Of a stretch of DNA of 64,000 nt, positions 18,765 to 27,148 are shown one piece after another. The stretch is taken from NCBI RefSeq assembly GCF_022662375.1, contig NZ_JAKNQL010000006.1, positions 186,001 through 250,000 on the forward strand. The letters run 5' to 3'. Positions within the stretch are counted from its first letter, which is position 1, and every line of letters starts with the position of its first letter. The DNA comes from Pseudomonas sp. CROZ-RG-20F-R04-15 (lineage in GTDB: Bacteria; Pseudomonadota; Gammaproteobacteria; Pseudomonadales; Pseudomonadaceae). The translations under genes and the position numbers were made by a program. The notes below the pieces were generated by a model. The model was not told where the DNA came from and made no database searches. It saw only the letters and a program-made list of their open reading frames with translations.

Positions 18765-19703
18765 TCAAGCCTGTTTCGGAATCAATGCACCCGGCACCTG
18801 AATCACCCGACTGGCCAACTGATGCCCTGCCTCGGCCGCTTCCGCCGGACTGCCTCCCAGCAACCGGCTGGCCAGATACGCCGCACTGAAAGAATCCCCC
18901 GCCGCCGTCGTGTCCACCACCGTTTCAACCCTCTGCGCTGGCACCTCGAATGACTCGCCATCACAGCGAATCAAACAAGCTACAGCGCCACGCTTGAGCA
19001 CCACTTCCGGCGTGCCAAACTGCGCATAAGCGGCAAATACCTCCTCGAAATCGGCAAACCCGAACAGCGCCTGTTCGTCATCCACCGTCAATAACGCCAG
19101 ATCAACGTACGGCAATACGCTGCGATAGGCCTCGCGCGCCTCGTCCGCCGAAGCCCACAAGCGCGGGCGGTAGTTGTTGTCGAAGACAATCCGAGCATCG
19201 CGCTGACGCGCTTCGATCAGGGTCTCGATCAATCGCTCACGGCCCTTCGCACCGAGCACCGCCAGAGTAATGCCGCTGAAATACAGCACATCGTAATCCG
19301 GCAACGCCGCCAGAATCGGTTCGGCTGCCGGGGTGGTGAAACAATCGCGAACCGCCGCTTCGTTGCGCCAGTAAAGGAAACGACGTTCGCCGTTGGCGTC
19401 GGTCTGGATGCAATACAAGCCCGGCAAGCGACCCGGCAGGCGTTGCACCAAATCGAGGCCGATACCTTCACTGGTCCAGATCTGGCACATGGCATCGCTG
19501 AAGCTGTCGTCGCCCAGTGCGGTGACGTAATCGACCTGCGCCTTTTCGCCCATTGCGCGGGACAGGTACACCGCGGTATTCAGGGTGTCACCGCCGAAGC
19601 TTTGCTGCAGGCTGCCGTCGGCGCGTTGCTGCAGTTCAATCATGCACTCGCCGATCAGGGCGATGCGCGGGGTGTTCGGGCCCAGGGGGCTGAGGGTGTT
19701 CAT
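18765..19703 (-). CDS. kdgK: 2-dehydro-3-deoxygluconokinase (PfkB family)
   Basis: 312-aa sugar kinase phosphorylating 2-keto-3-deoxygluconate for the Entner-Doudoroff route. The N-terminal GECMIELQQ and FGGDTLNTAVYLSR patterns are KdgK-like; the PfkB signature DTTAAGDSFSAAYLA holds the catalytic Asp and anion hole. The frame runs upstream through a REP doublet, so the ATG at 19703 is preferred. It belongs to a same-strand set with a PLP enzyme, IclR regulator, RidA and amino acid importer. Other PfkB sugars cannot be excluded. Confidence 0.83.
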   Translation of the reverse strand: MNTLSPLGPNTPRIALIGECMIELQQRADGSLQQSFGGDTLNTAVYLSRAMGEKAQVDYVTALGDDSFSDAMCQIWTSEGIGLDLVQRLPGRLPGLYCIQTDANGERRFLYWRNEAAVRDCFTTPAAEPILAALPDYDVLYFSGITLAVLGAKGRERLIETLIEARQRDARIVFDNNYRPRLWASADEAREAYRSVLPYVDLALLTVDDEQALFGFADFEEVFAAYAQFGTPEVVLKRGAVACLIRCDGESFEVPAQRVETVVDTTAAGDSFSAAYLASRLLGGSPAEAAEAGHQLASRVIQVPGALIPKQA

Positions 19704-19744
19704 TTTGTGCTGTCTCTGGTTGATCGATGGTGTCTGGACTGGCG

Positions 19745-19812
19745 TCTTCGCGAGCAGGCTCGCTCCCACAATTTGGAATGCATTCCCCTGTGGGAGCGAG
19801 CTTGCTCGCGAA
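19745..19812. repeat. REP doublet upstream of kdgK
   Basis: Inverted REP pair with the same short spacer (TTTGGAATGCATTCC) as the copy at 18678, so the two are recent relatives flanking kdgK on both sides. Confidence 0.85.
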
Positions 19813-19835
19813 TGGCCGCGACTCGGTCTCAAGCT

Positions 19836-21050
19836 TTAGAAACAAGTCTCCATGCTCTCGATCACCGACAACTGCTCATCCACCAACAACCCCACACGCC
19901 ACTTGTCGAACGTCAGACACGGATGCGAAGTGCCGAAGGAAATGATGTCACCCACACGCAACTCAACGCCCGGCGCCACCGTCATGAACGCGTGCTGATC
20001 CATCACCGCCGTGACCTTGCACGCACCGACATTTTCGCCCACCGCTGGCACCACACCGGCCTTGTAACGCAACAACGGCACCGGCAAACCGGCATCGAAC
20101 GCGACATCACGCTTGCCCAGTGCAATCACCGCGAAACCCGGCTCCGGCAACGATTGCACGTGGGCCCAGACTTCCAGCGCCGGACGCAAACCTTCGAGCA
20201 AATCACTGCGGCGGTCGAGCACGCAGCACTGGGCTTCTTTGTAGATGCCATGGTCGTGGGCGACGTAACTGCCCGGACGCAACACGCTGAGGAAACGCCC
20301 GGCCGCGTTCTGTGCTTCGAACGATTCGGCAATCAGGTCGTACCAGGCTGAACCCGAGGCAGTGATGATCGGCTTGCCGATGGCAAACGCACCGCTGTCC
20401 TGCAACTGCACGGCCAGACGCACCAACGACGCGGCAAATTCACGAATGCCGCTGACCGCGTGATCGCCGTGAATCACCCCTTCGTAGCCTTCGATACCGG
20501 TCAGGGCCAGCGCCGGTTGCGCGCTGATGGCCTTGGCCAGTTCGATGACTTCCTGCTCGCTGCGGCAACCACAACGTCCGCCGACCACGCCGTATTCGAT
20601 CATCACATTCAGCTTCACGCCACGCGAGGCGAAGTAGGCACCGAGATCGGCAACGTTGTCCGGGTGATCGACCATGCAATAGAAATCGAACGCGGGATCG
20701 GCGAGCAGCTCGGCGATCAACGCCATGTTCGGCGTGCCGACCAATTGGTTGGCCATCAGCACGCGGCGCACGCCATGGGCGTAAGCGGCACGAGTCTGGG
20801 TCGCGCTGGCGAGGGTGATGCCCCACGCGCCGGCGTCGAGCTGTCGCTTGAACAGTGCCGGGGTCATGCTGGTTTTACCGTGGGGCGCAAGTTGCGCACC
20901 GCTCTCACTGACGAACTTCTGCATCCAGCGAATGTTGTGCTCCAGCGCCTCGCGATGCAGCACCAGCGCCGGCAGGCTGACGTCACGCGTCAGGTGCGCG
21001 CCAATGGCCGCGTCGCCCTTTTCCACAGCAGTATTGATGGCAGTCGTCAT
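19836..21050 (-). CDS. PLP-dependent D-amino acid deaminase / D-threonine aldolase-like enzyme
   Basis: 404-aa fold-type III PLP enzyme. The alanine-racemase-like N-terminal barrel contains LAPHGKTSM with the PLP-binding lysine; the C-terminal barrel ends in HPCLTFDKWR, the His-x-Cys zinc motif of D-serine dehydratase and D-threonine aldolase relatives. Start ATG 21050 has GGAG upstream; an ATG 15 bases earlier is less well placed. Likely acts on a D-hydroxy amino acid, releasing an enamine/imine that RidA, encoded nearby, would hydrolyse. Exact substrate unknown. Confidence 0.8.
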   Translation of the reverse strand: MTTAINTAVEKGDAAIGAHLTRDVSLPALVLHREALEHNIRWMQKFVSESGAQLAPHGKTSMTPALFKRQLDAGAWGITLASATQTRAAYAHGVRRVLMANQLVGTPNMALIAELLADPAFDFYCMVDHPDNVADLGAYFASRGVKLNVMIEYGVVGGRCGCRSEQEVIELAKAISAQPALALTGIEGYEGVIHGDHAVSGIREFAASLVRLAVQLQDSGAFAIGKPIITASGSAWYDLIAESFEAQNAAGRFLSVLRPGSYVAHDHGIYKEAQCCVLDRRSDLLEGLRPALEVWAHVQSLPEPGFAVIALGKRDVAFDAGLPVPLLRYKAGVVPAVGENVGACKVTAVMDQHAFMTVAPGVELRVGDIISFGTSHPCLTFDKWRVGLLVDEQLSVIESMETCF

Positions 21051-21092
21051 GGTCGAACTCCTCACTTTTTACGCGGCCGCAGGCAGCCGCGA

Positions 21093-21872
21093 TTATTCGT
21101 TGATGCGCCGGGCGAGGCTGTTGGCGCTCTCGATCAGAACCCGGCGATAGTCGTTGTAATTGGTCTTCGCATCGGCCCGTGGGGCGACGATGCACAAGGT
21201 GCAAATCGCTACGCCTTGAGGGTCTTTGACCGGGGCAGCGAAGCAATGGGTAAAGGTGTCGGCAACACTGTCGAAGGAGAAAAATCCATCGATGCCGGCC
21301 TGGCGGATTTCGCCGAGAAAACGCTCCAATGGCAAACGCTCGCCGTCGGGCAGGATGTAATCGTCCTCGTCGATGAGGTCGATGATCTGCTGATCGCTCA
21401 GGTGTGCGAGCAACAGGCGTCCGGATGCGGTCCACGGGATTGGCGCGTTTTCACCGATGTCGGAGGAAATGCGGAAATGCCGTTCGCCCTCCTTCATCAG
21501 TGCCACCGTGTATTTGCGCCCGTTGAGCAGGCACATCTGCGCGGTTTCATGGGTCTGGCTGACGATTTCCTGCAAGGCGTGATCGGCCTCGCGGCTGAGG
21601 TCGAAATGGCGCAGGTGCGCCTGACCGAGAAAGTACAACTGCCGGCCGAGATAGACGTGACCGTCCTTGCCCACCGGTTCCAGAATCCGTCGTTCCAGCA
21701 GCGAAGCGACCAGTTCGTAGACCGTGGATTTCGGACTGCCGATGCCGTTGGCGATGTCGTTCGGACGCAGCGGCTGGCCGATTTCCTTGAGGAAATCGAG
21801 GATATCGAACGCCCGGTCCAGACCGCGAGCCCGGCGTTTGATGGTGTCTTCGGTCATTTCAGTGGTTTCCAT
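21093..21872 (-). CDS. IclR-family transcriptional regulator
   Basis: 259 aa. N-terminal winged helix-turn-helix (LDRAFDILDFLKEIGQPL..GSPKSTVYELVASLLER) and a C-terminal ligand-binding domain (IPWTASGRLLLAHL). IclR proteins usually control an adjacent catabolic operon in response to a small metabolite. It lies between the deaminase and ridA on the same strand, so it probably controls this amino acid cluster. Start at 21872; a second ATG 15 bases in, with GGAAACC upstream, is equally possible. Confidence 0.87.
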   Translation of the reverse strand: METTEMTEDTIKRRARGLDRAFDILDFLKEIGQPLRPNDIANGIGSPKSTVYELVASLLERRILEPVGKDGHVYLGRQLYFLGQAHLRHFDLSREADHALQEIVSQTHETAQMCLLNGRKYTVALMKEGERHFRISSDIGENAPIPWTASGRLLLAHLSDQQIIDLIDEDDYILPDGERLPLERFLGEIRQAGIDGFFSFDSVADTFTHCFAAPVKDPQGVAICTLCIVAPRADAKTNYNDYRRVLIESANSLARRINE

Positions 21873-21924
21873 TCAAAGTCGCCGGATGGTAACTGGCCCT
21901 TGGTGTTGTGTCAGTGACATTGCT

Positions 21925-22057
21925 GCCCTCACCCCCCGCCCTCTCCCAGAGGGAGAGGGAGCCTGACCGTATCGATGCACATGTAAGCGTCATACGCAAA
22001 AATCCGCATCGATACAGATCAGTCCCCTCTCCCTCCGGGAGAGGGCTAGGGTGAGGG
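21925..22057. repeat. CCCTCACCC..CCCTCTCCC palindromic repeat
   Basis: 133-base element bounded by CCCTCACC and GGTGAGGGG, with inner CCCTCTCCCAGAGGGAGAGGG and CCCTCTCCCTCCGGGAGAGGG hairpins. The same family occurs at 32550-32698 and inside the large inverted repeat near 38.3-38.6 kb. It separates the regulator from ridA. Confidence 0.8.
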
Positions 22058-22068
22058 GAAAGCTTCAC

Positions 22069-22458
22069 TCAGATCTTCTTCTTGTACGCGATGCAATCTA
22101 TCTCGACCTTGCAATCAACCATCATGCTCGCCTGCACACACGCCCGTGCCGGCGCATGTTCAGGTCTGAAGTACTCGCCGAAGACCTTGTTGAAACTGCT
22201 GAAATCCCGTGGATCGTCCAGCCACACGCCGGCACGCACGACATCTTCCAGGCCATAACCGGCCTCTTCGAGAATCGCGATCAGGTTCTTCATGGTCTGG
22301 TGGGTCTGCTCGACGATGCCGCCGACAATGATCTCGCCATCCACCGCCGGTACCTGACCGGACACGTGCAGCCAGCCATCCGCTTCAACGGCGCGAGCGA
22401 ATGGCCGTGGCTGGCCGCCAGCGGCGGTGCTGCCGGTGCCGTAACGCGTAATGCTCAT
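22069..22458 (-). CDS. RidA-family enamine/imine deaminase
   Basis: 129-aa YjgF/YER057c/UK114 protein that hydrolyses reactive enamine/imine products of PLP enzymes. The RidA catalytic-type arginine occurs in ARACVQASM near the C-terminus, and the family-like WLDDPRDFSSFNKVF is present. Strong Shine-Dalgarno GGAGAAAT before the ATG. Position between the PLP deaminase and its likely importer suggests a dedicated partner. Confidence 0.88.
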   Translation of the reverse strand: MSITRYGTGSTAAGGQPRPFARAVEADGWLHVSGQVPAVDGEIIVGGIVEQTHQTMKNLIAILEEAGYGLEDVVRAGVWLDDPRDFSSFNKVFGEYFRPEHAPARACVQASMMVDCKVEIDCIAYKKKI

Positions 22459-22488
22459 GGGTATTTCTCCTGATTTGAAAACGTAAGA

Positions 22489-23280
22489 TTAAAACCGCGT
22501 GCTTTTCAGAAACTCAGCCAGACGCGGCGATTGCGGGCGTTCGAACAGATCCTTGGGAGGCCCCTGCTCTTCGATCCGCCCCTGATTCATGAAAACGATT
22601 TTGTCCGAGACCTCGAAAGCGAATCGCATTTCGTGGGTCACCAGCAACATGGTCATGCCGTCTTCAGCGAGGCCCTTGATCACGTTGAGTACTTCGCCGA
22701 CCAGCTCCGGATCGAGGGCCGAGGTGACCTCATCGAACAGCATCAGACTCGGGTTCATCGCAATCGCCCGGGCGATCGCCACGCGCTGTTGCTGACCACC
22801 CGACAACTGACCGGGAAAGTGATTGCGTCGCTCCAGCAGGCCAACGCGCTCCAGCCATTTTTCCGCGAGCACGACGGCTTCGTCCTTGTGCATCTTCTTG
22901 ACCTTGAGCAGGCCCAAAGTGACGTTCTGCAACGCGGTCAAATGCGGGAACAGGTTGAATTGCTGGAAGGCCATGCCGGTCATCGCGCGATGGCGGGCAA
23001 TGACTTTTTCCGCATGCCGCACACGCTTGCCGTTGACCTCGTCATAGCCGATGGATTCGCCGTCGAGCAGGATCTGCCCGCCCTGGAACTCTTCGAGCAT
23101 GTTCACGCAACGCAGCAGTGTGGTCTTGCCCGATCCGCTGGAGCCGATCAGCGTGACCACGTTGCCGCGCTGCATGCTCAGGTCGACACCCTTGAGCACT
23201 TCGACCGCGCCGTACTGTTTATGCAGGCCGCGAATGTCCAGCAACGCCTGATTTTGTGGGGAAACGTGAGCTTGAGTCAT
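22489..23280 (-). CDS. Polar amino acid ABC transporter ATP-binding protein
   Basis: 263-aa ATPase: Walker [10 protein letters not shown], signature LSGGQQQR, Walker [15 protein letters not shown], all hallmark sequences of the GlnQ/HisP group. Start ATG overlaps the stop of the upstream permease (ATGA). Energises uptake by the two permeases and binding protein encoded upstream on the same strand. Confidence 0.92.
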   Translation of the reverse strand: MTQAHVSPQNQALLDIRGLHKQYGAVEVLKGVDLSMQRGNVVTLIGSSGSGKTTLLRCVNMLEEFQGGQILLDGESIGYDEVNGKRVRHAEKVIARHRAMTGMAFQQFNLFPHLTALQNVTLGLLKVKKMHKDEAVVLAEKWLERVGLLERRNHFPGQLSGGQQQRVAIARAIAMNPSLMLFDEVTSALDPELVGEVLNVIKGLAEDGMTMLLVTHEMRFAFEVSDKIVFMNQGRIEEQGPPKDLFERPQSPRLAEFLKSTRF

Positions 23281-23939
23281 GGCAAGGCCACCCGCTTTTC
23301 AATGTGCCGGCCGAGTAATTCGATGCCGTAGTTGATGACGAAGAACAGAAAACCGGCGAACAGGTAGAACTGCAGGGTCATGAAGTTCCGGGCGATGATC
23401 TGTTGGGTGCTGAGGAGCAATTCGGCGACGCCGATCACCGAGAGCAAGGTCGAGGCCTTGACGATTTCCGTGGACGAGTTGACCCAGGTCGGCAGGATCT
23501 GCCGCAGTGCCTGAGGCAACAGCACGTAACCGAGTGATTGGTAAAACGTCAGGCCGATGGCTTTGCTCGCCTCCATCTGCCCACGCGGCAAGGCTTGCAG
23601 CGCGCCACGCACAATCTCGGCAACGTGCGAGCCGCAGAACAGCGTTAGGCCCAGGGCGCCGGCCTGAAACGCGCTGATCTGCCAACCGAGCGCCGGTGCC
23701 ATGTAAAAGCAGGCCAGCACCAGTACAAACACCGGCGTGCCGCGAATCAGGTCGACGTAGAAGCGAAACGGCGCGCGCATCCAGAACTTGCCGTACGTCA
23801 GCACCAGCCCGGCGACGACGCCAAGCATCGTGCCGAGCAGAATCGCCAGCGCCGACACTTGCACACTGGTCAGAAAGCCCTGCCACAGCGGTTCGCGCGC
23901 GATCCACAATTCATGTAACCAACTGGGAGATTCGTACAT
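23277..23939 (-). CDS. Polar amino acid ABC transporter permease (1)
   Basis: 220-aa HisM/GlnP-type permease with five hydrophobic segments and the EAA loop ([28 protein letters not shown] at start). Pairs with the second permease 9 bases upstream; its stop overlaps the ATPase start by four bases. Confidence 0.92.
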   Translation of the reverse strand: MYESPSWLHELWIAREPLWQGFLTSVQVSALAILLGTMLGVVAGLVLTYGKFWMRAPFRFYVDLIRGTPVFVLVLACFYMAPALGWQISAFQAGALGLTLFCGSHVAEIVRGALQALPRGQMEASKAIGLTFYQSLGYVLLPQALRQILPTWVNSSTEIVKASTLLSVIGVAELLLSTQQIIARNFMTLQFYLFAGFLFFVINYGIELLGRHIEKRVALP

Positions 23940-23948
23940 TGCGGCCTC

Positions 23949-24611
23949 CTATCGGCGGATCGCCAGACGCTGCTCGAGGTAACGCAGCAGCATGGCAATG
24001 AGGTAACAGGCAGCGACATACAACGCCGTGGTCACCAGCCAGGTTTCAATCACCCGGTAGCTTTCGACGTTGATCTTGCGCGCGTAATAGGTCAGCTCCG
24101 GCACCGCAATCGCGGCGGCCAGCGAGGTGTCCTTGAACAGCGAAATGAAGTTGTTCGACAGCGCCGGCAGCACGTTGCGCAGCATCACCGGCACGGTGAC
24201 GTAAGCTTTGACCTGCCACTCGCCGAGACCAATGGCCAGCCCGGCCTCACGCTGTCCTTTTGGAATGCTCAGCAAACCGCCACGGAACACTTCGGTCAGG
24301 TACGCCCCGGCATACAGGGACAACGTAATGATGAACGAGGGGATCTTGTCCAGACGAATCCCCAGACTCGGCAGCGCAAAGTAGATCAACAGAATCAACA
24401 CCAGGATCGGCGTGTTACGCACCACCGTGACGTACACCGAGGCCAGCACCCGCAAGGCGCGATGCTTGGAGAGCAAGGCAAACGCCATCAGCAGGCCGAT
24501 CACGCAGCCGATGGCGATCGACACCAAGGCCAGTTCAAGACCCAGACCGAGCCCCGCCAGCAAGGTGTCGAAATCGCGCCACACGGCGGCAAAGTTCAAC
24601 TGATAGTTCAT
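23949..24611 (-). CDS. Polar amino acid ABC transporter permease (2)
   Basis: 220-aa HisQ/GlnP-type permease, same length as its partner. RNTPILVLILLIYFALP and the EAA-type loop REAGLAIGLGEWQ are visible. The two permeases form the heterodimeric channel. Confidence 0.92.
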   Translation of the reverse strand: MNYQLNFAAVWRDFDTLLAGLGLGLELALVSIAIGCVIGLLMAFALLSKHRALRVLASVYVTVVRNTPILVLILLIYFALPSLGIRLDKIPSFIITLSLYAGAYLTEVFRGGLLSIPKGQREAGLAIGLGEWQVKAYVTVPVMLRNVLPALSNNFISLFKDTSLAAAIAVPELTYYARKINVESYRVIETWLVTTALYVAACYLIAMLLRYLEQRLAIRR

Positions 24612-24662
24612 GGTCAGCAGTACCTTGAGCGGGGCGACGGGAATCGTCCCGCTCTCACGGGA

Positions 24663-25511
24663 TCATTTGAATTCGACGGGGAAACCGATCGCAGGCGACG
24701 GCAGATCTACACCAAACCATTGTTTGAACGAGGCGGCGTAGGTCGGGAACTCAACGCCGGTCATGGCTTCATGCAACGCGGTGTTGACGAAATTCAGCCA
24801 GTCCTGATCGCCGCGTTTAACCGCACACGCGTAGGTTTGCGGGCTCCACGCATAGCTTGGGCTGCGGTAGCGGCCAGGGTTCTGCACCATCAGGTATTTG
24901 ACCGACGACTGATCGGTAGCGGCGGCATCGGCGCGGCCGGAGTTAACTGCCTGATACATCAAGTCGACGCTGTCGTACTGATCGACCTTGGCTTTGGGCA
25001 GTGCCTGATGCACCAGTTCTTCGGCATAGACGTTTTGCAGTACCGCCACGGTGACGCTGTCACCAGCAGCTTGCAGGTCTTCGATTTCCTTGTACTTGCT
25101 GTTGTTCGGCAGCAACAGGCCGACGCCTTCGCGGTAGTACGGCAGCGTGAACGCTACTTGCTGCGCGCGGCTGGCGGTAACGGTGATGAACTGGCAGCTC
25201 ATGTCGACCTTGTCGGTGAGCAGATTGGGAATCCGCGCATCGGACGACTGCACGACAAACTCGACTTTGCTCGGGTCGTTGAACAGCCCCTTGGCGACGA
25301 TTCTGGCGATGTCGATATCAAAGCCCTGCAACTTGCCGTCCGCGCCCTGAAAGTGCCACGGCGCATTGGTGCTGCCCGTGCCGACAATCAATTTGCCACG
25401 GGCCAGAACACTGTCGAGCTTGCTGTCGGCTGCCTGGGCCATACCCATGACAGCGGACGAAGCCGCAAGAACAAAAACACAAGCATTGAACAACGAAGGA
25501 CGGCGATGCAT
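24663..25511 (-). CDS. Polar amino acid ABC transporter periplasmic binding protein
   Basis: 282-aa family 3 solute-binding protein. Signal peptide MHRRPSLFNACVFVLAASSA..MAQA with cleavage after AQA. The family core GFDIDIARIVAKGLF and the S/T-R amino acid contacts region (FITVTASRAQQVAFTLPYY) are present. I chose ATG 25511 with GGAGTG upstream over the ATG at 25520. First gene of the importer; the ligand may be the D- or hydroxy-amino acid used by the nearby PLP enzyme, inferred from proximity. Confidence 0.9.
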   Translation of the reverse strand: MHRRPSLFNACVFVLAASSAVMGMAQAADSKLDSVLARGKLIVGTGSTNAPWHFQGADGKLQGFDIDIARIVAKGLFNDPSKVEFVVQSSDARIPNLLTDKVDMSCQFITVTASRAQQVAFTLPYYREGVGLLLPNNSKYKEIEDLQAAGDSVTVAVLQNVYAEELVHQALPKAKVDQYDSVDLMYQAVNSGRADAAATDQSSVKYLMVQNPGRYRSPSYAWSPQTYACAVKRGDQDWLNFVNTALHEAMTGVEFPTYAASFKQWFGVDLPSPAIGFPVEFK

Positions 25512-25848
25512 GGCAAGCACTCCAGAATTGTGTTTATTCCGCTATACCGGAACACGGTTTGTTACTACGGAATAGACAGCAGAAAGTGTGCCACAGGATC
25601 GGATGAGAATCTGCAGAAGATCTAAATGTTTTCGAAATCAAAGAGATGCAGAAAGGGACAGTCGCGTCGTTACCAAGAGCGCGGTTAATACACGCTACCG
25701 TTGGCCACACACTCCGGGTATTCGCGCCACATTTCGGGGCGCATGGCACAAAACCAGGCGGGTTACACCTGTCAACTCTGACAGTAGGCGTATGGCTTGC
25801 ACTGGATTACCGTCTATAGGTGTTGCTGTACTCGAAAAGGAGATTCTC
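25512..25848. other. Intergenic region between importer and thioredoxin-like gene
   Basis: 337 bases between divergent genes, holding both promoters. I see no convincing gene or RNA. An upstream in-frame extension of the thioredoxin-like protein (from 25588) exists but lacks a ribosome site and looks non-coding. Confidence 0.5.
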
Positions 25849-26280
25849 ATGAGTGCGAATATCCCTCTCTCCACGTTGGCCCCCACCTACCGCAAAGCCC
25901 TGAAAACCTGGCGACCGGTAATCCTGTATTTCGCCAACGAACATTGCCCCGCCTGCGAGTGGGCCGGGCCGATCTTTCGTCAGACGGCCGAGCCGTATCG
26001 GCATCGCGCCAATATTTACATGCTCAATTCCAGAGAAACAGCGCGCCATCCGCTGGTCACCGGAACACCCACCGTGCTGTTTTACAAGAACGGCAGACTG
26101 GTGAAAAAACTCAAAGGCATCGGCACCGAAGAAACCCTCGCACGGGATTTCGCCGAGCACGTCGGCAAGACCAAAGCGCCCATTGCGCCCCGCAAGCGAA
26201 CGCATGATCTGTCTTGGTTGCGGCAGACACTTCGCACTTTGCGCACCGTTGCCCGTGCGCGTCTGCGGAGTCATTGCTGA
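25849..26280 (+). CDS. Thioredoxin-fold protein
   Basis: 143 aa. The redox motif CPAC (NEHCPACEWAG) follows VILYFAN, and the cis-proline loop GTPTVLFYKNGRLVKKLKG is typical of thioredoxins. Unlike classical thioredoxin (CGPC) the site is CPAC, and the chain carries a ~35-residue basic C-terminal tail (RKRTHDLSWLRQTLRTLRT). AAAGGAG precedes the ATG. No signal peptide. Probably a cytoplasmic disulphide reductase or redox partner of unknown target. Confidence 0.78.
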   Translation: MSANIPLSTLAPTYRKALKTWRPVILYFANEHCPACEWAGPIFRQTAEPYRHRANIYMLNSRETARHPLVTGTPTVLFYKNGRLVKKLKGIGTEETLARDFAEHVGKTKAPIAPRKRTHDLSWLRQTLRTLRTVARARLRSHC

Positions 26281-26336
26281 ACGGGTTGAAGGTTTCGAAA
26301 CAGCGTGAACCAAAAAGTCTTAGAGAGGGATAGGAC

Positions 26337-26804
26337 ATGACGAATTTGATCAGAAATGGCGAGTTCTGCGACGCAGAATATTGGTCAGTCGCGCATCCAG
26401 AGCATGTGCAGTTTAACAAGGGTGACTGCAACATCACTTCACCCGGATACGTCAGTCAGGAGATCATTTTCCCATCTGCAGCCGAAGAGGAATATGTGCT
26501 GTCTGCCAGAATGAAGACTGAGCCAGGCTTCACGGCGTGCGTGACATTGACGCTACACCCATCTGGAAAGGTACTTGCGCTGCCGCTCGAAAACGCATCG
26601 AACTGGCAAGTGTTGACCGACTGGACCGAAGCGCCGCCCGGCACAACCGGAGCCACCGTAAAACTTGAGACGAAAGCAGAAACCGGGGTCGCTACTTCGC
26701 AATTTGGCAGTCTGGCGCTATTTAAACTGGAAAAGAAGCCATCGGGAAACATCCTGGGGCAAATCTTCGCGTGGTGGCGATCCTTGTTCGGTGCAAGGGG
26801 ATAA
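26337..26804 (+). CDS. Hypothetical protein, beta-rich, possibly carbohydrate-binding-like
   Basis: 155 aa of unknown function. The opening LIRNGEFCDAEYW followed by alternating beta-type stretches resembles galactose-binding-like beta-sandwich modules (NGSFEDW-type starts), with an amphipathic Trp-rich end (ILGQIFAWWRSLFGARG) that could touch membranes. Good Shine-Dalgarno (AGAGGGATAGG). It follows the thioredoxin-like gene and abuts a relE remnant, so this is a patch of turnover DNA. Fold suggestion is tentative. Confidence 0.5.
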   Translation: MTNLIRNGEFCDAEYWSVAHPEHVQFNKGDCNITSPGYVSQEIIFPSAAEEEYVLSARMKTEPGFTACVTLTLHPSGKVLALPLENASNWQVLTDWTEAPPGTTGATVKLETKAETGVATSQFGSLALFKLEKKPSGNILGQIFAWWRSLFGARG

Positions 26805-26811
26805 ACCCCGC

Positions 26812-26918
26812 GTCAACAGCCGCTCAGCTAGTTTTTTCTTGAACTGATCTCGTAGGCCAGCTCCCAGCTTCTCCCATTCTCTCCAGGCCTTATCAGAAAA
26901 CTCCAGCTCATAGGTCAT
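26812..26918 (-). pseudogene. RelE-type toxin, truncated remnant
   Basis: MTYELEFSDKAWREWEKLG..RDQFKKKLAERL matches the first ~35 residues of RelE mRNA interferases, then the similarity stops and the frame runs antisense into the neighbouring gene. Catalytic C-terminal half is missing, so it is inactive. Its ATG overlaps the stop of the RelB remnant, preserving the native relBE overlap. Confidence 0.75.
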
Positions 26919-27000
26919 CTATCGAGACCTTGATGGTGGGGTCGTTTTCTCGCTCCTTGCAAAGCGCGATCAACTCCAGATCATCAAGCCGCGTCATCAT
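26908..27000 (-). pseudogene. RelB-type antitoxin, C-terminal remnant
   Basis: Thirty codons ending DDLELIALCKERENDPTIKV then SIDDL, like the RelB toxin-wrapping C-terminus. The DNA-binding N-terminal half is absent; a TAA lies just upstream in frame. Together with the relE stub it marks a deleted toxin-antitoxin locus. Confidence 0.65.
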
Positions 27001-27051
27001 GGCCTCTTAACACTTTTCATCAGTGAATACTGCGGTGCCCGAACCCAAGCA

Positions 27052-27116
27052 TTCGCGAGCAGGCTCGCTCCCACATTTGAAACGCGTTCCAATGTGGGAG
27101 CGAGCTTGCTCGCGAA
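27052..27116. repeat. REP doublet
   Basis: Inverted REP units around a TTTGAAACGCGTTCCAA spacer, between the relBE remnant and the TerC protein. Confidence 0.85.
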
Positions 27117-27148
27117 GAGGCCGGCACAGTCAGTAGAGAGCTCTAGGA

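Noticed and set aside
18678..19812. Spaced short repeats as a CRISPR array
   Set aside because: They are palindromic REP pairs with gene-length gaps, not regularly spaced direct repeats; no cas genes.
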